DNA from: Candidatus Humimonas hydrogenitrophica
GTDB lineage: Bacteria > Gemmatimonadota > Gemmatimonadetes > Palauibacterales > Palauibacteraceae
Length of the DNA: 64,000 nt
Direction of reading: 5' to 3'
NCBI GenBank assembly: GCA_947581615.1
Contig: CANPVD010000105.1
Span: 22,373-86,372, forward strand
The notes below the pieces were generated by a model, which saw only the letters and a program-made list of their open reading frames with translations, ran no database searches and was not told where the DNA came from. The translations under genes and the position numbers were made by a program. Below, one piece after another: positions 45,811 through 57,790 of the stretch. Position 1 is the first letter of the stretch. Each line of letters opens with the position of its first letter.

Positions 45811-47192
45811 CGGTCACCTCCCTTCGCCGGCAAGTCGAACACGACGCTCAGGTTGGCGCGCACGAAGTACTTGTCGATCACCCGCTTCAGGTCGTCCACC
45901 GTCACCGCCTCGTAGCGCGCCAGATCCCCGTTCACCTCCGAGAGGCTCGGCCGGAACAGCGCGTAGTGCTGCAGAGCTTCCGCCTTGCTGAGGTCCGTCT
46001 GCCGGCCCTCGACGAAGTCCGCCTCGAACGTGTTCTTGGCCTTCTGAAGCTCCGCCTCGGTGGGCGGGTCGGTCTTCAGACGCTGCACCTGGGCCTCCAT
46101 GAGCGTCAGCAGGGAGTCGGCGCTCACGCCCTGGTTGGCGAGCGCGAAGCCGAAGAACAGGGAGGGGCCCACGCGCGAGGAGAGCGCGGCGGATGCCTGG
46201 AGGGCCGCGCCCGCGTCGTTGACCACGGCCCGGTACATCCGCGAGCTCTGCCCCTGCCCGAACAGCACGGCCAGGAGCGCGAGCGGGAAGTGGTCGGCCG
46301 AGGAGTCGGGCGGCACCCGGTAAGCCCAGATCACGGCCGGGACGTTGGCCTTGGTGTCCTGGACCGTGTCCATCCGGAAGCCGGCCGAGTAGTTGACCGT
46401 GCAACTCACCGCCGTCGGGGTCGCGGCCCTGGGGATGCCGCCGAAGTACTGCTGGATGAAGCCCTTCACCTGGGCGGGATCGAAGTCCCCGACGACCGTC
46501 AGGGTGGCATTGTCGGGCTGGTAGTAGGTGGCGTGGAACGCCTTCACGTCCTGGAGCGTGGCCGCCGTGACGTCGTGGATGGAGCCCGAGGGCGGGTGCG
46601 CGTAGCCGGGGCAGCCCATGCCCTCGTAGGGGATCGTGTACTGGGAGGCCAGGAAGGCCTTCGAGTAGGGCTGGTTGTTGATGCGCTGGCGCAGCTCCTC
46701 GGAGACCGTCTTCTGCTGGTTCTCCAGGTTGGTCTGGTTCACGGCCAGCGACCGCATGCGGTCCGCCTCCATCCACAGCGCCAGGTTCACCCGGTCGGCG
46801 GGGATGATCTCGAAGTAGTTGGTCCGGTCCTCGGTCGTCGAACCGTTGACCGAGCCGCCCACCGCCTCGATGCGGGTGAGGTGCTCGGTCTTCCCCACGT
46901 GCGCCGAGCCCTGGAACATCATGTGCTCGAACAGGTGCGCGAATCCGTAGCGCCCCGGGGTCTCGTTGCGCGCCCCCACGTGGTACCAGATGTCCACCGC
47001 CACGATGGGCGTGGAGTGGTCCTCGGAGAGGATCACCTGCAGCCCGTTGGGGAGGTCGTAGGTCTGGTACGGGACCGCGCCGGGAGCCGAGCCGCGGTCC
47101 GCGCCCTGCGCGCGGAGCGGCCCGGAGAGGGTCGCGGCCGCCAGCGCGGCGAGCGCCAGCGACGCCGATCTCCTCGCGACGTGGAGCTTCAT
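45807..47192 (-). CDS. M16 family zinc peptidase, catalytic subunit
   Basis: 461 residues with N-terminal signal peptide (ASLALAALAAATLSGPLRAQ). YGFAHLFEHMMFQGS holds the inverted zinc motif HxxEH, and the downstream Glu lies in ENQQKTVSEEL. Likely degrades peptides in the periplasm together with the non-catalytic partner. ATG at 47192 is preceded by AGGAGG four bases away. Confidence 0.92.
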   Translation of the reverse strand: MKLHVARRSASLALAALAAATLSGPLRAQGADRGSAPGAVPYQTYDLPNGLQVILSEDHSTPIVAVDIWYHVGARNETPGRYGFAHLFEHMMFQGSAHVGKTEHLTRIEAVGGSVNGSTTEDRTNYFEIIPADRVNLALWMEADRMRSLAVNQTNLENQQKTVSEELRQRINNQPYSKAFLASQYTIPYEGMGCPGYAHPPSGSIHDVTAATLQDVKAFHATYYQPDNATLTVVGDFDPAQVKGFIQQYFGGIPRAATPTAVSCTVNYSAGFRMDTVQDTKANVPAVIWAYRVPPDSSADHFPLALLAVLFGQGQSSRMYRAVVNDAGAALQASAALSSRVGPSLFFGFALANQGVSADSLLTLMEAQVQRLKTDPPTEAELQKAKNTFEADFVEGRQTDLSKAEALQHYALFRPSLSEVNGDLARYEAVTVDDLKRVIDKYFVRANLSVVFDLPAKGGDR

Positions 47193-47309
47193 GGTTCCTC
47201 CTGACGAGGCAGAGACGATACGTGGGGGCCTGGGCGACCCGTCAATGTAGTCGAACACTCTTTTCGAAACAGCCGGACGCGGCGAGCCGTTGAATCGGAG
47301 CGTACGGCC

Positions 47310-50222
<2,913 letters not shown>

Positions 50223-50409
50223 GGAACCCTTCTGCGGTGGCGGGAGACGCCGCCCGAAGCGGCGCGCCCGGAGGTCACGGTGGTGGCGCAGTGGATGATA
50301 CTCCACCGGGCGCCCGGGTTCACGCTCCGGGAACGCGAAATGCATTCCTGGAGGGCGTTGGAAAGCGCCGCGCGCGACAGCGCCGGCGCGCAGAGGAAGG
50401 GAGACACTG

Positions 50410-50835
50410 ATGTGGACTCTACGACGAACCACTTGGATGGGGGCCGCGGCGGCCCTCGTGATCGGAACCCTGGGGCTGACGGGCTGCGCGACCGCGAGCG
50501 GTGGCGCCACGCCGTCCGTCCGCTCGACCGTGAACATCCCATCGACGCCCACGGTGCAGATCATCAACCATCGCCAGACGCCCATGCAGGTCAGCCTGTT
50601 CGGAAACGGGCAGTCGCAGTTCCTCGGGACCGTGCCCGTGGCGGACACGCTGAGGAGCCCGATCCCGGCGACCCTGCTGGCCACCAGCCGCGAGATCCGC
50701 CTGGTCACGAGCCCGTTGGGCGGAGGTCCGGCACGGGCCTCCGAGCGGGTGTACGTGGACTCGTCCGACCCGGTGATCCGGTGGACCCTGAACCCGATGG
50801 GGGCACCGGCTCCGATCGTGCTGTCCGCCCATTGA
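50410..50835 (+). CDS. Small lipoprotein, first of a tandem pair
   Basis: 141 residues. Signal ending GTLGLTGC gives a lipobox. The mature domain is beta-rich: VQIINHRQTPMQVSLFGNGQ, FLGTVPVADTLRSPIP, LLATSREIRLVTSPLGGGP, then a closing Trp-containing strand. It shares the pattern NxRQTPMxVxL, FLGTV, DTLR, TSREI, PLGGG with the next gene. Unknown family. ATG at 50410. Stop overlaps the next start as TTGA. Confidence 0.75.
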   Translation: MWTLRRTTWMGAAAALVIGTLGLTGCATASGGATPSVRSTVNIPSTPTVQIINHRQTPMQVSLFGNGQSQFLGTVPVADTLRSPIPATLLATSREIRLVTSPLGGGPARASERVYVDSSDPVIRWTLNPMGAPAPIVLSAH

Positions 50836-51233
50836 GCGCCCCGGTCCGGAGCGCCGCGACCCGCGTGGCCGCGGCGCTCCTGGTCCCGGCGGCCCTCGTC
50901 CTGGCCGGCTGCGCCTCGGGAGGCGGCGGAAGCACGGGGGCCACGGCCGACGTGAGCCGGAACGCCGTGGCGGACTCCGCGCCCATGGTCCGGGTGATCA
51001 ACGATCGGCAGACCCCGATGGACGTCCGCCTGGAGGGCGGGGGACAGACGAAGTTCCTGGGCACGGTGGCCGCCTTCGACACCCTGCGGGCGAACGTCCC
51101 CGAAACCCTGCTCGGCACGAGCCGCGAGATCCAGCTGCGGGCCACCCCGCTCGGGGGCGGCCGACCGTCCTATTCCGGACGCGTGTACCTGAGGCCGGGG
51201 GACGTCCTGGAGTGGACGATCACGCCGCTGTGA
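50832..51233 (+). CDS. Small lipoprotein, second of a tandem pair
   Basis: 133 residues from TTG 50832, fixed by the TTGA overlap. Signal ends LVLAGC. After a Gly/Ser linker the same domain recurs: VRVINDRQTPMDVRLEGGGQ, TKFLGTVAAFDTLRANVP, LLGTSREIQLRATPLGGGR, VLEWTITPL. It arose by duplication of the first gene or its ancestor. Both should sit on the periplasmic side of a membrane. Confidence 0.72.
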   Translation: MSAPVRSAATRVAAALLVPAALVLAGCASGGGGSTGATADVSRNAVADSAPMVRVINDRQTPMDVRLEGGGQTKFLGTVAAFDTLRANVPETLLGTSREIQLRATPLGGGRPSYSGRVYLRPGDVLEWTITPL

Positions 51234-51322
51234 GGCTTTCGGAGGCGGGCGCCGGTCGCGCGGATGTGTCGAGAGCCGGGCGCGCCCACGCCTCCATTTG
51301 GAGCCCCGCGATCCGGGAGAGC

Positions 51323-51351
51323 TTGACAACGTATGTTACAACATGTATTCT
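51323..51351 (+). promoter_or_regulatory. Promoter of the marR gene
   Basis: TTGACA at 51323-51328 and TATTCT at 51346-51351 with an ideal 17-base spacer, about 35 bases before the repressor ATG. The spacer contains the palindromic operator candidate. Confidence 0.75.
51331..51345 (+). promoter_or_regulatory. MarR operator candidate 1
   Basis: GTATGTTACAACATG, with a perfect ATGTT-AC-AACAT inverted repeat, lies inside the promoter spacer. The same 15-mer with one change recurs before doxX. Confidence 0.68.
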
Positions 51352-51357
51352 CATCGC

Positions 51358-51825
51358 ATGACGATGCGACTCCAGGACGAGATCAAGCAGTCCACGCCTT
51401 TCACCCGGCCGGAGGTCGAGGCGCTGCTCAGCGTGCTCCGCACCTCCGCGCTGCTGGACCACGCGCTCGGCCAGGCGCTGAAGCCGTTCGGCCTCACGCA
51501 CACGCAATACAACGTGCTCCGCATCCTGCGGGGGGCGGGGAAGGACGGGCTGTGCGGCCGCGAGGTGGGCGAGCGGCTGGTGTCGCCGGTTCCGGACGTG
51601 TCCCGGCTGCTGGACCGGCTCTCCGAGGTGGGCCTGGTGGAGCGGCACCGGGATCCCGGGGACCGGCGTCACGTGCGCGCGACCCTCACGGCCGAGGGCG
51701 AGCGTACCCTGGAGCGGGCGACCCCCGCCCTGGAGGAGCTGCAGACGCGCTGGTTCGGTGACCTGGACCGGGACCGGCTCCGGGCGCTGATCCGGGCGCT
51801 GGGCGAGGTCCGCTCGGCGGGCTAG
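51358..51825 (+). CDS. MarR family transcriptional repressor
   Basis: 155 residues. Winged helix with GLTHTQYNVLRILRGAG, REVGERLVSPVPDVSRLLDR recognition region and VERHRDPGDRRHVRATLT wing. No cysteine sits at the usual OhrR redox position, so ligand sensing is more likely than peroxide sensing; the inducer is unknown. ATG at 51358 (or 51364). It should repress itself and the DoxX-FMN reductase pair through the two shared palindromes. Confidence 0.9.
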   Translation: MTMRLQDEIKQSTPFTRPEVEALLSVLRTSALLDHALGQALKPFGLTHTQYNVLRILRGAGKDGLCGREVGERLVSPVPDVSRLLDRLSEVGLVERHRDPGDRRHVRATLTAEGERTLERATPALEELQTRWFGDLDRDRLRALIRALGEVRSAG

Positions 51826-51889
51826 CCCGGGGCGCGGCGCCGGGCCGGACACAGCCGTCCGGGGCCGGCACCGTTTCTTTCAATGGTAT

Positions 51890-51904
51890 GTATGTTGCAA
51901 CATG
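51890..51904 (+). promoter_or_regulatory. MarR operator candidate 2, upstream of doxX
   Basis: GTATGTTGCAACATG, matching operator 1 at 14 of 15 bases, with a further half-site GCATGTTGT directly after it. It lies 36 bases before the doxX ATG. Confidence 0.66.
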
Positions 51905-51939
51905 CATGTTGTCACACGCAAATCGGGAGGGATAATCCT

Positions 51940-52488
51940 ATGTCAGCACTGCACACACAGGATCCGGCGGTCCTCGCCATCGGGCTGTTCGCGGTCCGGC
52001 TCATCCTGGGGCTCGGACTGGCGGCCCATGGAGCCCAGAAGCTGTTCGGCTGGTTCGGCGGCTACGGCCTGGAGGGCACGGGCGGCTTCTTCGAGAGCCT
52101 GGGCTTCCGGCCCGGACGGGCGTTCGCGGCCCTCGCGGGCCTGGGCGAGCTGGGCGGCGGGCTGCTGACCGCGGCGGGCCTGCTGGGCCCGATCGGCCCG
52201 GCCATCATGATCCTGGTCATGCTCGTGGCCATGCTGGCCGTGCACCGGCCCAACGGCTTCTTCGCCTCCGACAACGGCATCGAGCTGCCGCTGCTGTTCG
52301 CCACCGGTGCCCTGGCGGTCGCCGTGGCCGGTCCGGGGGTGATCTCGCTGGACGCCCTGTTCGGGCTCGAGGCGCTGTGGGCGCCGGCGGTCGTGTGGAT
52401 CTCGCTCGCGGCCGCGGTGGTCCTGGCGCTCGGCAACGTGGCCCTGCGGCGGCCGGACGAGGACGCCGGCCGGACGGCGGAAGCGTGA
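51940..52488 (+). CDS. DoxX family membrane protein
   Basis: 182 residues, four to five helices. LILGLGLAAHGAQKLFGWFG and GELGGGLLTAAGLLGPI are DoxX hallmarks. DoxX proteins are linked to quinone or thiol redox stress, often beside oxidoreductases. ATG at 51940 with GGGAGG nine bases upstream. Coupled to the FMN reductase gene by GTGA, and likely derepressed together with it by the MarR ligand. Confidence 0.88.
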   Translation: MSALHTQDPAVLAIGLFAVRLILGLGLAAHGAQKLFGWFGGYGLEGTGGFFESLGFRPGRAFAALAGLGELGGGLLTAAGLLGPIGPAIMILVMLVAMLAVHRPNGFFASDNGIELPLLFATGALAVAVAGPGVISLDALFGLEALWAPAVVWISLAAAVVLALGNVALRRPDEDAGRTAEA

Positions 52489-53180
52489 GCCTCCGGGTCC
52501 TGGGGATCCCGGGCAGCCTCCGGGGCGGCTCCTACAACCGCCGCCTGCTGGAGGCCGCCCGGGAGGTGGCCCCGGACGGCATCGTGGTCGAGATCTTCGA
52601 CCTGGGCGGGATCCCGCTGTACGACGCGGACCTGGACACGGACGGGGTGCGGCCCGAGGCCGTGGAGCGCCTCAAGGCATCGATCGGGGCGGCGGACGCG
52701 GTGCTGTTCGCCACGCCCGAGTACAACCACTCCGTCCCGGGCGTGCTCAAGAACGCCATCGACTGGGCGTCGCGCCCCGCGGGGCGCTCGCCGCTCCGCG
52801 GGAAGCCGGTGGCCATGATGGGCGCCTCGCCCGGGACGATCGGGACGGCGCGAGCCCAGATGCACCTGGAGTCCGTGCTGCTGGCCACCCTGGCCCGGCC
52901 CCTGCCCCACCCGGGCGTGCTGGTGGGCGGGGCCGAGCAGAAGTTCGGCGAGACCGGACGGCTCGTCCACGAGTCGACGCGGCTCTTCCTGCGGAGCTTC
53001 CTGGAGGAGCTGTCGGCGTGGACGCGGAAGGTGGCCGCCGGACGGGACGCCACGCCGGAGAGCTCCGGCGACCCGCGCACGCAGGCCCGCGATCGGCAGG
53101 CGGTATTCGACGGGCGCATGGCCCACGAGCCCACCGCCGACCACCCCGCCGAGGAGCCGGTCGGCGCCGGCCGCGACTGA
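52485..53180 (+). CDS. NADPH-dependent FMN/quinone reductase
   Basis: 231 residues. Flavodoxin-like fold: GIPGSLRGGSYNRRLLEAA binds FMN phosphate, and FATPEYNHSVPGVLKNAIDW is the family signature. A disordered polar tail of about 45 residues follows. Likely reduces quinones, azo dyes or FMN. With DoxX it forms a detoxification pair under MarR control. Confidence 0.9.
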   Translation: MSLRVLGIPGSLRGGSYNRRLLEAAREVAPDGIVVEIFDLGGIPLYDADLDTDGVRPEAVERLKASIGAADAVLFATPEYNHSVPGVLKNAIDWASRPAGRSPLRGKPVAMMGASPGTIGTARAQMHLESVLLATLARPLPHPGVLVGGAEQKFGETGRLVHESTRLFLRSFLEELSAWTRKVAAGRDATPESSGDPRTQARDRQAVFDGRMAHEPTADHPAEEPVGAGRD

Positions 53181-53217
53181 GGCCGCGCCGGCCTCTCCCG
53201 GGTGTGCGGCCCCGGCC

Positions 53218-55365
53218 CTAGTTCCCGGGCTTCAGGTGGCGGTCCATCCAGTCGATCCAGCGACGGTACACGTCCGTGGTGCGCACGATGTCGCCCGGGA
53301 AGTGCGAGTCGGCCGGGTAGGCCCAGAACTCCGTCTCCACCCCGTTGTCCCGGATGGCGTGGTACCACTCGAAGCTGTTGACCACCGGCACGTTGGGATC
53401 ACCGATGTCGCCCATGACCAGCGTGGGCGCGGTGACGTTCCTCGCGGACTGGATGGGCGACTGGTCGCGCCAGATCTGCCAGTCCTTCTCCATCCACGGC
53501 GAGCCCCCGAAGAAGTACAGGTCGCCCTGCTGGTAGAAGGCGATCGTGTAGTCCATGACCCAGTCGGTGAGCGCGGCGCCGGCCACGGCCGCCTTCCACA
53601 CCTGGTAGTGGCCGGTGAGCCACGTGGTCATGTAGCCGCCGTAGGACCAGCCCGACACGCCGATGCGGGTCGTGTCGACCACCCCGAGCCTCTCGACCGC
53701 CGCCAGCCCCGCCATCACGTCCTTGCCGGGGCCCTCGCCGGTGTCGCGGTAGATGGCGTGCTGGTAGGCGTCGCCCAGGTTGATGCTGCCGCGGTAGTTG
53801 GGCTCGAACACCAGGTAGCCGCGGGCGGCCAGGAGCTGGGGGAGAGGGGAGAAGCGCGCCGTCGAGGCGCCCTCCGGACCGCCGTGGACGACCAGGACGA
53901 GGGGGAGCTTCGTCCCCTTGTGGAAGTCGGGCGGATAGGTGAGGACCCCGTCCTCGTGGAAGCCGCCGGGTCCCGTCCACGCCACCGTGTCCACCCGCCC
54001 CAGGTGCAGGGAGTCGAGGAAGGCGTTGAAGTGGGTGAGCTGCCGGGGCTTCGCGCTCGGGGAGGCCAGGTAGTAGAGCTGGCCCGGCTGGCCGGCCGTG
54101 GTGCCGATGAAGGCCACCGCCCCGCCGTTCGAGACGCTGGCCCCGCGCGAGGGCTGCACGTCGCCCAGGTCCAGGACCCGGGCCGGCCCGTCGGCCGGCT
54201 TCTCCCACATCACCGAGCGACCGCCGAGCGCGCCGGCCATCAGGAAGGACTTCCCGTCCGGGAGCCACGCGAAGCCGCCGATGTCGCGGGCCATGTCGGC
54301 CGTGACGTCGCGCACCTTCCCGTCCCGGAGCACGTACACGGCGTTGCCGTTGTTCATGTCCCCGCCGCGGTTGCGCTGGAAGGCGAGCGCGCCCCCCTTC
54401 GGGGCGAACTTCGGCCCCCCGGCGCCCTCGCCCGCCAGCAGCGTGTCACCGGTCGTGCCGATGCGGACGGCGGCCGTGTCGGGCACCCCCACCGCCAGGG
54501 AGACCGCTCCGCCCGACGAGTCGGCCACCGCCGTGTCCACCCGGATCAGCGTCGAGCGATACGCGTTCCCGAACCACACGCCGGGATGCCGGACGACCAG
54601 GATCGACGCGCCATCCGGGCTCCAGGCGGGCGGGGCCGCCCCGCCCGGCACGGTCTGCAGGCTCCAGTTCCCCGAGGTGAGACGCTTCGCGGTTCCGCCG
54701 TCGGCCGGGATCATCCACAGGTGCCAGGGCTGCACGGCCTTGCGAACCTGGTAGTTGTTGAGCGTGACCTGGAAGGCGTCCTCGTGGTGCTTGACCGCCT
54801 TGGGGTCGGGCACGGTGTCCTGGGCGATGTAGGCGATCGAGCGGCCGTCGGGGCTCCAGGAGTAGGAGGAGATCCCGGTCTTCGAGTCGGTCAGCCGCAT
54901 CGGGTCGCCGCCATCCATGTGCAGCACCCACACCTGCGACTCCTTGGTGGCCGAGTCCCGCGCCACGAAGGCCAGGCGGTCCCCGGAGGGCGACCAGCGG
55001 GGGGAGGACACGCCGTCGCGCCGGTAGGTGAGCGGCCGCATCGAGCCGGTGGCCGCGTCCACCAGGTCGAGCTCGCGGCGAGACTTGTCCTTCTCCCAGT
55101 CCTGCCGGCTCACCGTCACCGCGACCCTCCTCCCGTCGGGGCTGATCTCCGGGCTCCCCACCTGCACGATGCGGCGCACGTCGGTGAGCCGGAAGGTGGT
55201 GTGCGGACCCGCCGTGTCGGCCGAGGCGGTCGTGTCGACAAGGACGCGGGCGGCGGTGGGCCGCTCCACGGACCGGGACGCGGGGCCCGCCGCGCCCGGC
55301 CCGGCGGTCGCGTGCGGGGGCAGGGCCAGGACGAGGGCGAGCGCGGACAGGCTGACGACGTTCAT
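53218..55365 (-). CDS. S9 family prolyl oligopeptidase, exported
   Basis: 715 residues. Signal peptide, then a seven-bladed beta-propeller (repeats such as SPEISPDGRRVAVTVS, PRWSPSGDRLAFVA, YSWSPDGRSIAYIAQD) and an alpha/beta hydrolase domain. The triad is Ser in GVSGWSYGGYM, Asp in GDIGDPNVP and His in ADSHFPGD. Trims peptides in the periplasm; DPP/acylaminoacyl type. ATG at 55365 follows GGGAGG. Confidence 0.92.
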   Translation of the reverse strand: MNVVSLSALALVLALPPHATAGPGAAGPASRSVERPTAARVLVDTTASADTAGPHTTFRLTDVRRIVQVGSPEISPDGRRVAVTVSRQDWEKDKSRRELDLVDAATGSMRPLTYRRDGVSSPRWSPSGDRLAFVARDSATKESQVWVLHMDGGDPMRLTDSKTGISSYSWSPDGRSIAYIAQDTVPDPKAVKHHEDAFQVTLNNYQVRKAVQPWHLWMIPADGGTAKRLTSGNWSLQTVPGGAAPPAWSPDGASILVVRHPGVWFGNAYRSTLIRVDTAVADSSGGAVSLAVGVPDTAAVRIGTTGDTLLAGEGAGGPKFAPKGGALAFQRNRGGDMNNGNAVYVLRDGKVRDVTADMARDIGGFAWLPDGKSFLMAGALGGRSVMWEKPADGPARVLDLGDVQPSRGASVSNGGAVAFIGTTAGQPGQLYYLASPSAKPRQLTHFNAFLDSLHLGRVDTVAWTGPGGFHEDGVLTYPPDFHKGTKLPLVLVVHGGPEGASTARFSPLPQLLAARGYLVFEPNYRGSINLGDAYQHAIYRDTGEGPGKDVMAGLAAVERLGVVDTTRIGVSGWSYGGYMTTWLTGHYQVWKAAVAGAALTDWVMDYTIAFYQQGDLYFFGGSPWMEKDWQIWRDQSPIQSARNVTAPTLVMGDIGDPNVPVVNSFEWYHAIRDNGVETEFWAYPADSHFPGDIVRTTDVYRRWIDWMDRHLKPGN

Positions 55366-55607
55366 GCTTCCTCCCGGGTTCCGCGGCCGGCTCCAGACAT
55401 TCCATCTTCCCGCGGTCGAAGACCGGCCCAACCTCGCGCGCCGGCGGGAGGTCGGTCAAGTCCCCGCAGCGCGACGTGGCTCGTTTCGCGACTCCCGGGT
55501 ATGTTCGGGGAGCTTCGCCCCCGCGGGGCGCGCCGACCGGCGCCCGTGTCCGGGGCGTCGACGAGAGAAGCACCGGCACCCACTCGATGAGGGCACTCTT
55601 CTAAGCG

Positions 55608-57464
55608 ATGCAGACCAGCCCCGACGGCCCGTACCGCGAGGAGGACGCCCTCGGCAAGGCGTACGACGCCCGCCTCATGCGCCGTTTGCTGGCCTACGTG
55701 GGCCCCTACCGGAAGCAGGTGGTGGCGGCCGTGGCCATGCTGATCGCGGCCTCGGGGCTGGAGCTGGTGGGCCCGGGGATCACCAAGCTCGCCATCGACA
55801 ACGCCTTCCCGAACCAGGACACCTCGCTCCTGGCCCTGCTGGCCGGCGCCTACGTGCTGTCGCTCGTCCTGTCCGCGGGGCTCTCCTACGCCAACACGAT
55901 CCTGACCACGTGGATCGGCCAGTCCGTCATGAAGGACCTCCGGGGCCAGATCTTCTCGCACCTGCAGGGCCTGGACACCGCCTACTTCGACCGGAACCCG
56001 GTCGGGCGGCTCATGACCCGGGTGACCAGCGACGTCGAGGTGCTGAACGAGATGTTCACCTCGGGCGTGGTGACCATCTTCGGCGACGTGTTCACGCTCC
56101 TGTTCATCATGGCCGCCATGCTGATCATGGACTGGCGGCTGGCCCTGGTCACCTTCACCGTGCTGCCGCTGGTCACCGTGGCCGCGTGGCTGTTCCGGGT
56201 ACGCGTCCGCCAGGCGTACCGGGACATCCGCGTGCGGCTGGCCCGCATCAACGCCTTCCTGCAGGAGCGGATCAGCGGCATGTCCGTGGTCCAGCTCTTC
56301 CGGCAGGAGGAGCCCACCAGGGACCGATTCCGCGACATCAACGACGACTACCTGGAGGCGCACCTCCGGTCGATCACTTACTACGCCCTGTTCTTCCCGG
56401 TCATCTCCTTCCTGTCCTCGCTGGCCCTGGCCCTGATCATCTGGTACGGCGGGAGCGCGGCCCTCAGGGGCGCGGTCACGCTGGGGACGATCGCCGCCTT
56501 CCTGCAGTACGCGCAGCGCTTCTTCCGGCCCATCCAGGACCTGTCCGAGAAGTACAACGTCCTGCAGGGGGCGATGGCCAGCTCCGAGCGCATCTTCCGC
56601 CTCCTGGACGAGGAGCCGACGATCCGCGAACCGCAGGCCCCGGCCGTCCTCCCCACGCCGGTGCGCGGGCGCATCGCGTTCGAGGACGTGTGGTTCCGCT
56701 ACCTGGAGCCGGACGAGGAGGCGCCGCCCACCCCGGGGGCGCTGGAGGGGGAAGGCCCGCGACGCGAGTGGGTGCTGGAGGGCGTCGACTTCACGGTCGA
56801 GCCCGGCCAGCGGGTGGCGATCGTGGGCCCCACCGGGGAGGGGAAGACCACGATCATCAACCTCCTGATGCGCTTCTACGAGCCCCAGAAGGGTCGGATC
56901 ACGCTGGACGGGGTGGACGTGCGGGAGATCCCGCTGGCGACGCTGCGATCGCAGATGGGGCTCGTGCTCCAGGACATCTACCTGTTCTCGGGCTCGGCCG
57001 CGCACAACGTGCGGCTGGACCGCCCCGGGGTGACCGAGGAGCGCCTGGAGGCAGCGGCCCGCCGGGTGGGCGTCGAGCGCCACATCGAACGCCTCGAGGG
57101 AGGTTGGGACCGGCCTCTGGGCGAGCGAGGCAGCCACCTGAGCGTGGGGGAGCGCCAGCTCCTGAGCTTCGCGCGCGCCCTGGCCGGCGACCCGCCGATC
57201 CTCCTCCTGGACGAAGCGACCAGCTCGGTGGACTCGGAGATCGAGGCCCAGATCGAGGTGGCGCTCGAGGAGCTCATGGAGAACCGGACGAGCGTGGTGG
57301 TGGCGCACCGCCTGTCCACGATCCGGAACGCCGACGCCATCCTGGTCCTCCACCACGGCAAGATCCGGGAGGCCGGGACGCACGAGGAGCTGCTGGAGCG
57401 CGGCGGCCTGTACGCGCGGCTCCACCGGCTGCAGTTCGCCTCGGCGCAGACCACGGCGGCGTAG
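55608..57464 (+). CDS. ABC exporter with fused ATPase (MsbA/multidrug type)
   Basis: 618 residues: six-helix exporter domain (about 25-310) then a nucleotide-binding domain with Walker A VGPTGEGKTTIINLL, Q-loop LVLQDIYLFSG, signature LSVGERQLLSFARAL, Walker B LLLDEATSSVD and switch His in VVVAHRLSTI. A half-transporter that homodimerises. Substrate could be lipid A core or a drug; waaA nearby makes MsbA-like function possible but not shown. ATG at 55608. The 242 bases before it, in the divergent gap with the S9 peptidase, show no clear promoter. Confidence 0.9.
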   Translation: MQTSPDGPYREEDALGKAYDARLMRRLLAYVGPYRKQVVAAVAMLIAASGLELVGPGITKLAIDNAFPNQDTSLLALLAGAYVLSLVLSAGLSYANTILTTWIGQSVMKDLRGQIFSHLQGLDTAYFDRNPVGRLMTRVTSDVEVLNEMFTSGVVTIFGDVFTLLFIMAAMLIMDWRLALVTFTVLPLVTVAAWLFRVRVRQAYRDIRVRLARINAFLQERISGMSVVQLFRQEEPTRDRFRDINDDYLEAHLRSITYYALFFPVISFLSSLALALIIWYGGSAALRGAVTLGTIAAFLQYAQRFFRPIQDLSEKYNVLQGAMASSERIFRLLDEEPTIREPQAPAVLPTPVRGRIAFEDVWFRYLEPDEEAPPTPGALEGEGPRREWVLEGVDFTVEPGQRVAIVGPTGEGKTTIINLLMRFYEPQKGRITLDGVDVREIPLATLRSQMGLVLQDIYLFSGSAAHNVRLDRPGVTEERLEAAARRVGVERHIERLEGGWDRPLGERGSHLSVGERQLLSFARALAGDPPILLLDEATSSVDSEIEAQIEVALEELMENRTSVVVAHRLSTIRNADAILVLHHGKIREAGTHEELLERGGLYARLHRLQFASAQTTAA

Positions 57465-57472
57465 GGGGAGGC

Positions 57473-57742
57473 ATGAACCCCGTCACCCTCGCGGCCCGCA
57501 TCGACACCCGCTGGCTCCTGGTCGTCCTGATCACGGCGCTGGACATGTGGTCGGCCGGCCTCGTGCTGCGCTCCCGCGCCTCCCGGCGCGAGCGGCTCCT
57601 GTGGGCCGCGGTCATCGTGTTGTGCCCGATCATCGGGCTGATGATCTGGTTCGTGCTGGGTCCCAAGCCGATGCTGGTGCCCGGTCGGGATGGGGGCGAC
57701 GGGAGCTGGCCCCGGCGCCAGGACGACGACGCGGACGACTGA
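57473..57742 (+). CDS. Small PLD_N-like membrane protein
   Basis: 89 residues. Two hydrophobic helices: WLLVVLITALDMWSAGLVL and LLWAAVIVLCPIIGLMIWFV. The second with CPIIGLMIWFVLGPK matches the phospholipase D N-terminal (PLDc_N) motif. A charged tail follows. Starts eight bases after the ABC exporter with GGGGGAGG as ribosome site, so it is probably an accessory subunit. Confidence 0.75.
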   Translation: MNPVTLAARIDTRWLLVVLITALDMWSAGLVLRSRASRRERLLWAAVIVLCPIIGLMIWFVLGPKPMLVPGRDGGDGSWPRRQDDDADD

Positions 57743-57771
57743 CGGAGGGGCGGCGGGGCCGACGAGGGGCA

Positions 57772-57788
57772 GCGGGCCGGCGGCCCGC
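57772..57788. terminator. Hairpin between convergent genes
   Basis: GCGGGCC and GGCCCGC pair perfectly around GGC in the 48-base gap between the PLD_N-like gene and waaA. Likely a shared terminator, without a T-run. Confidence 0.5.
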
Positions 57789-57790
57789 GC

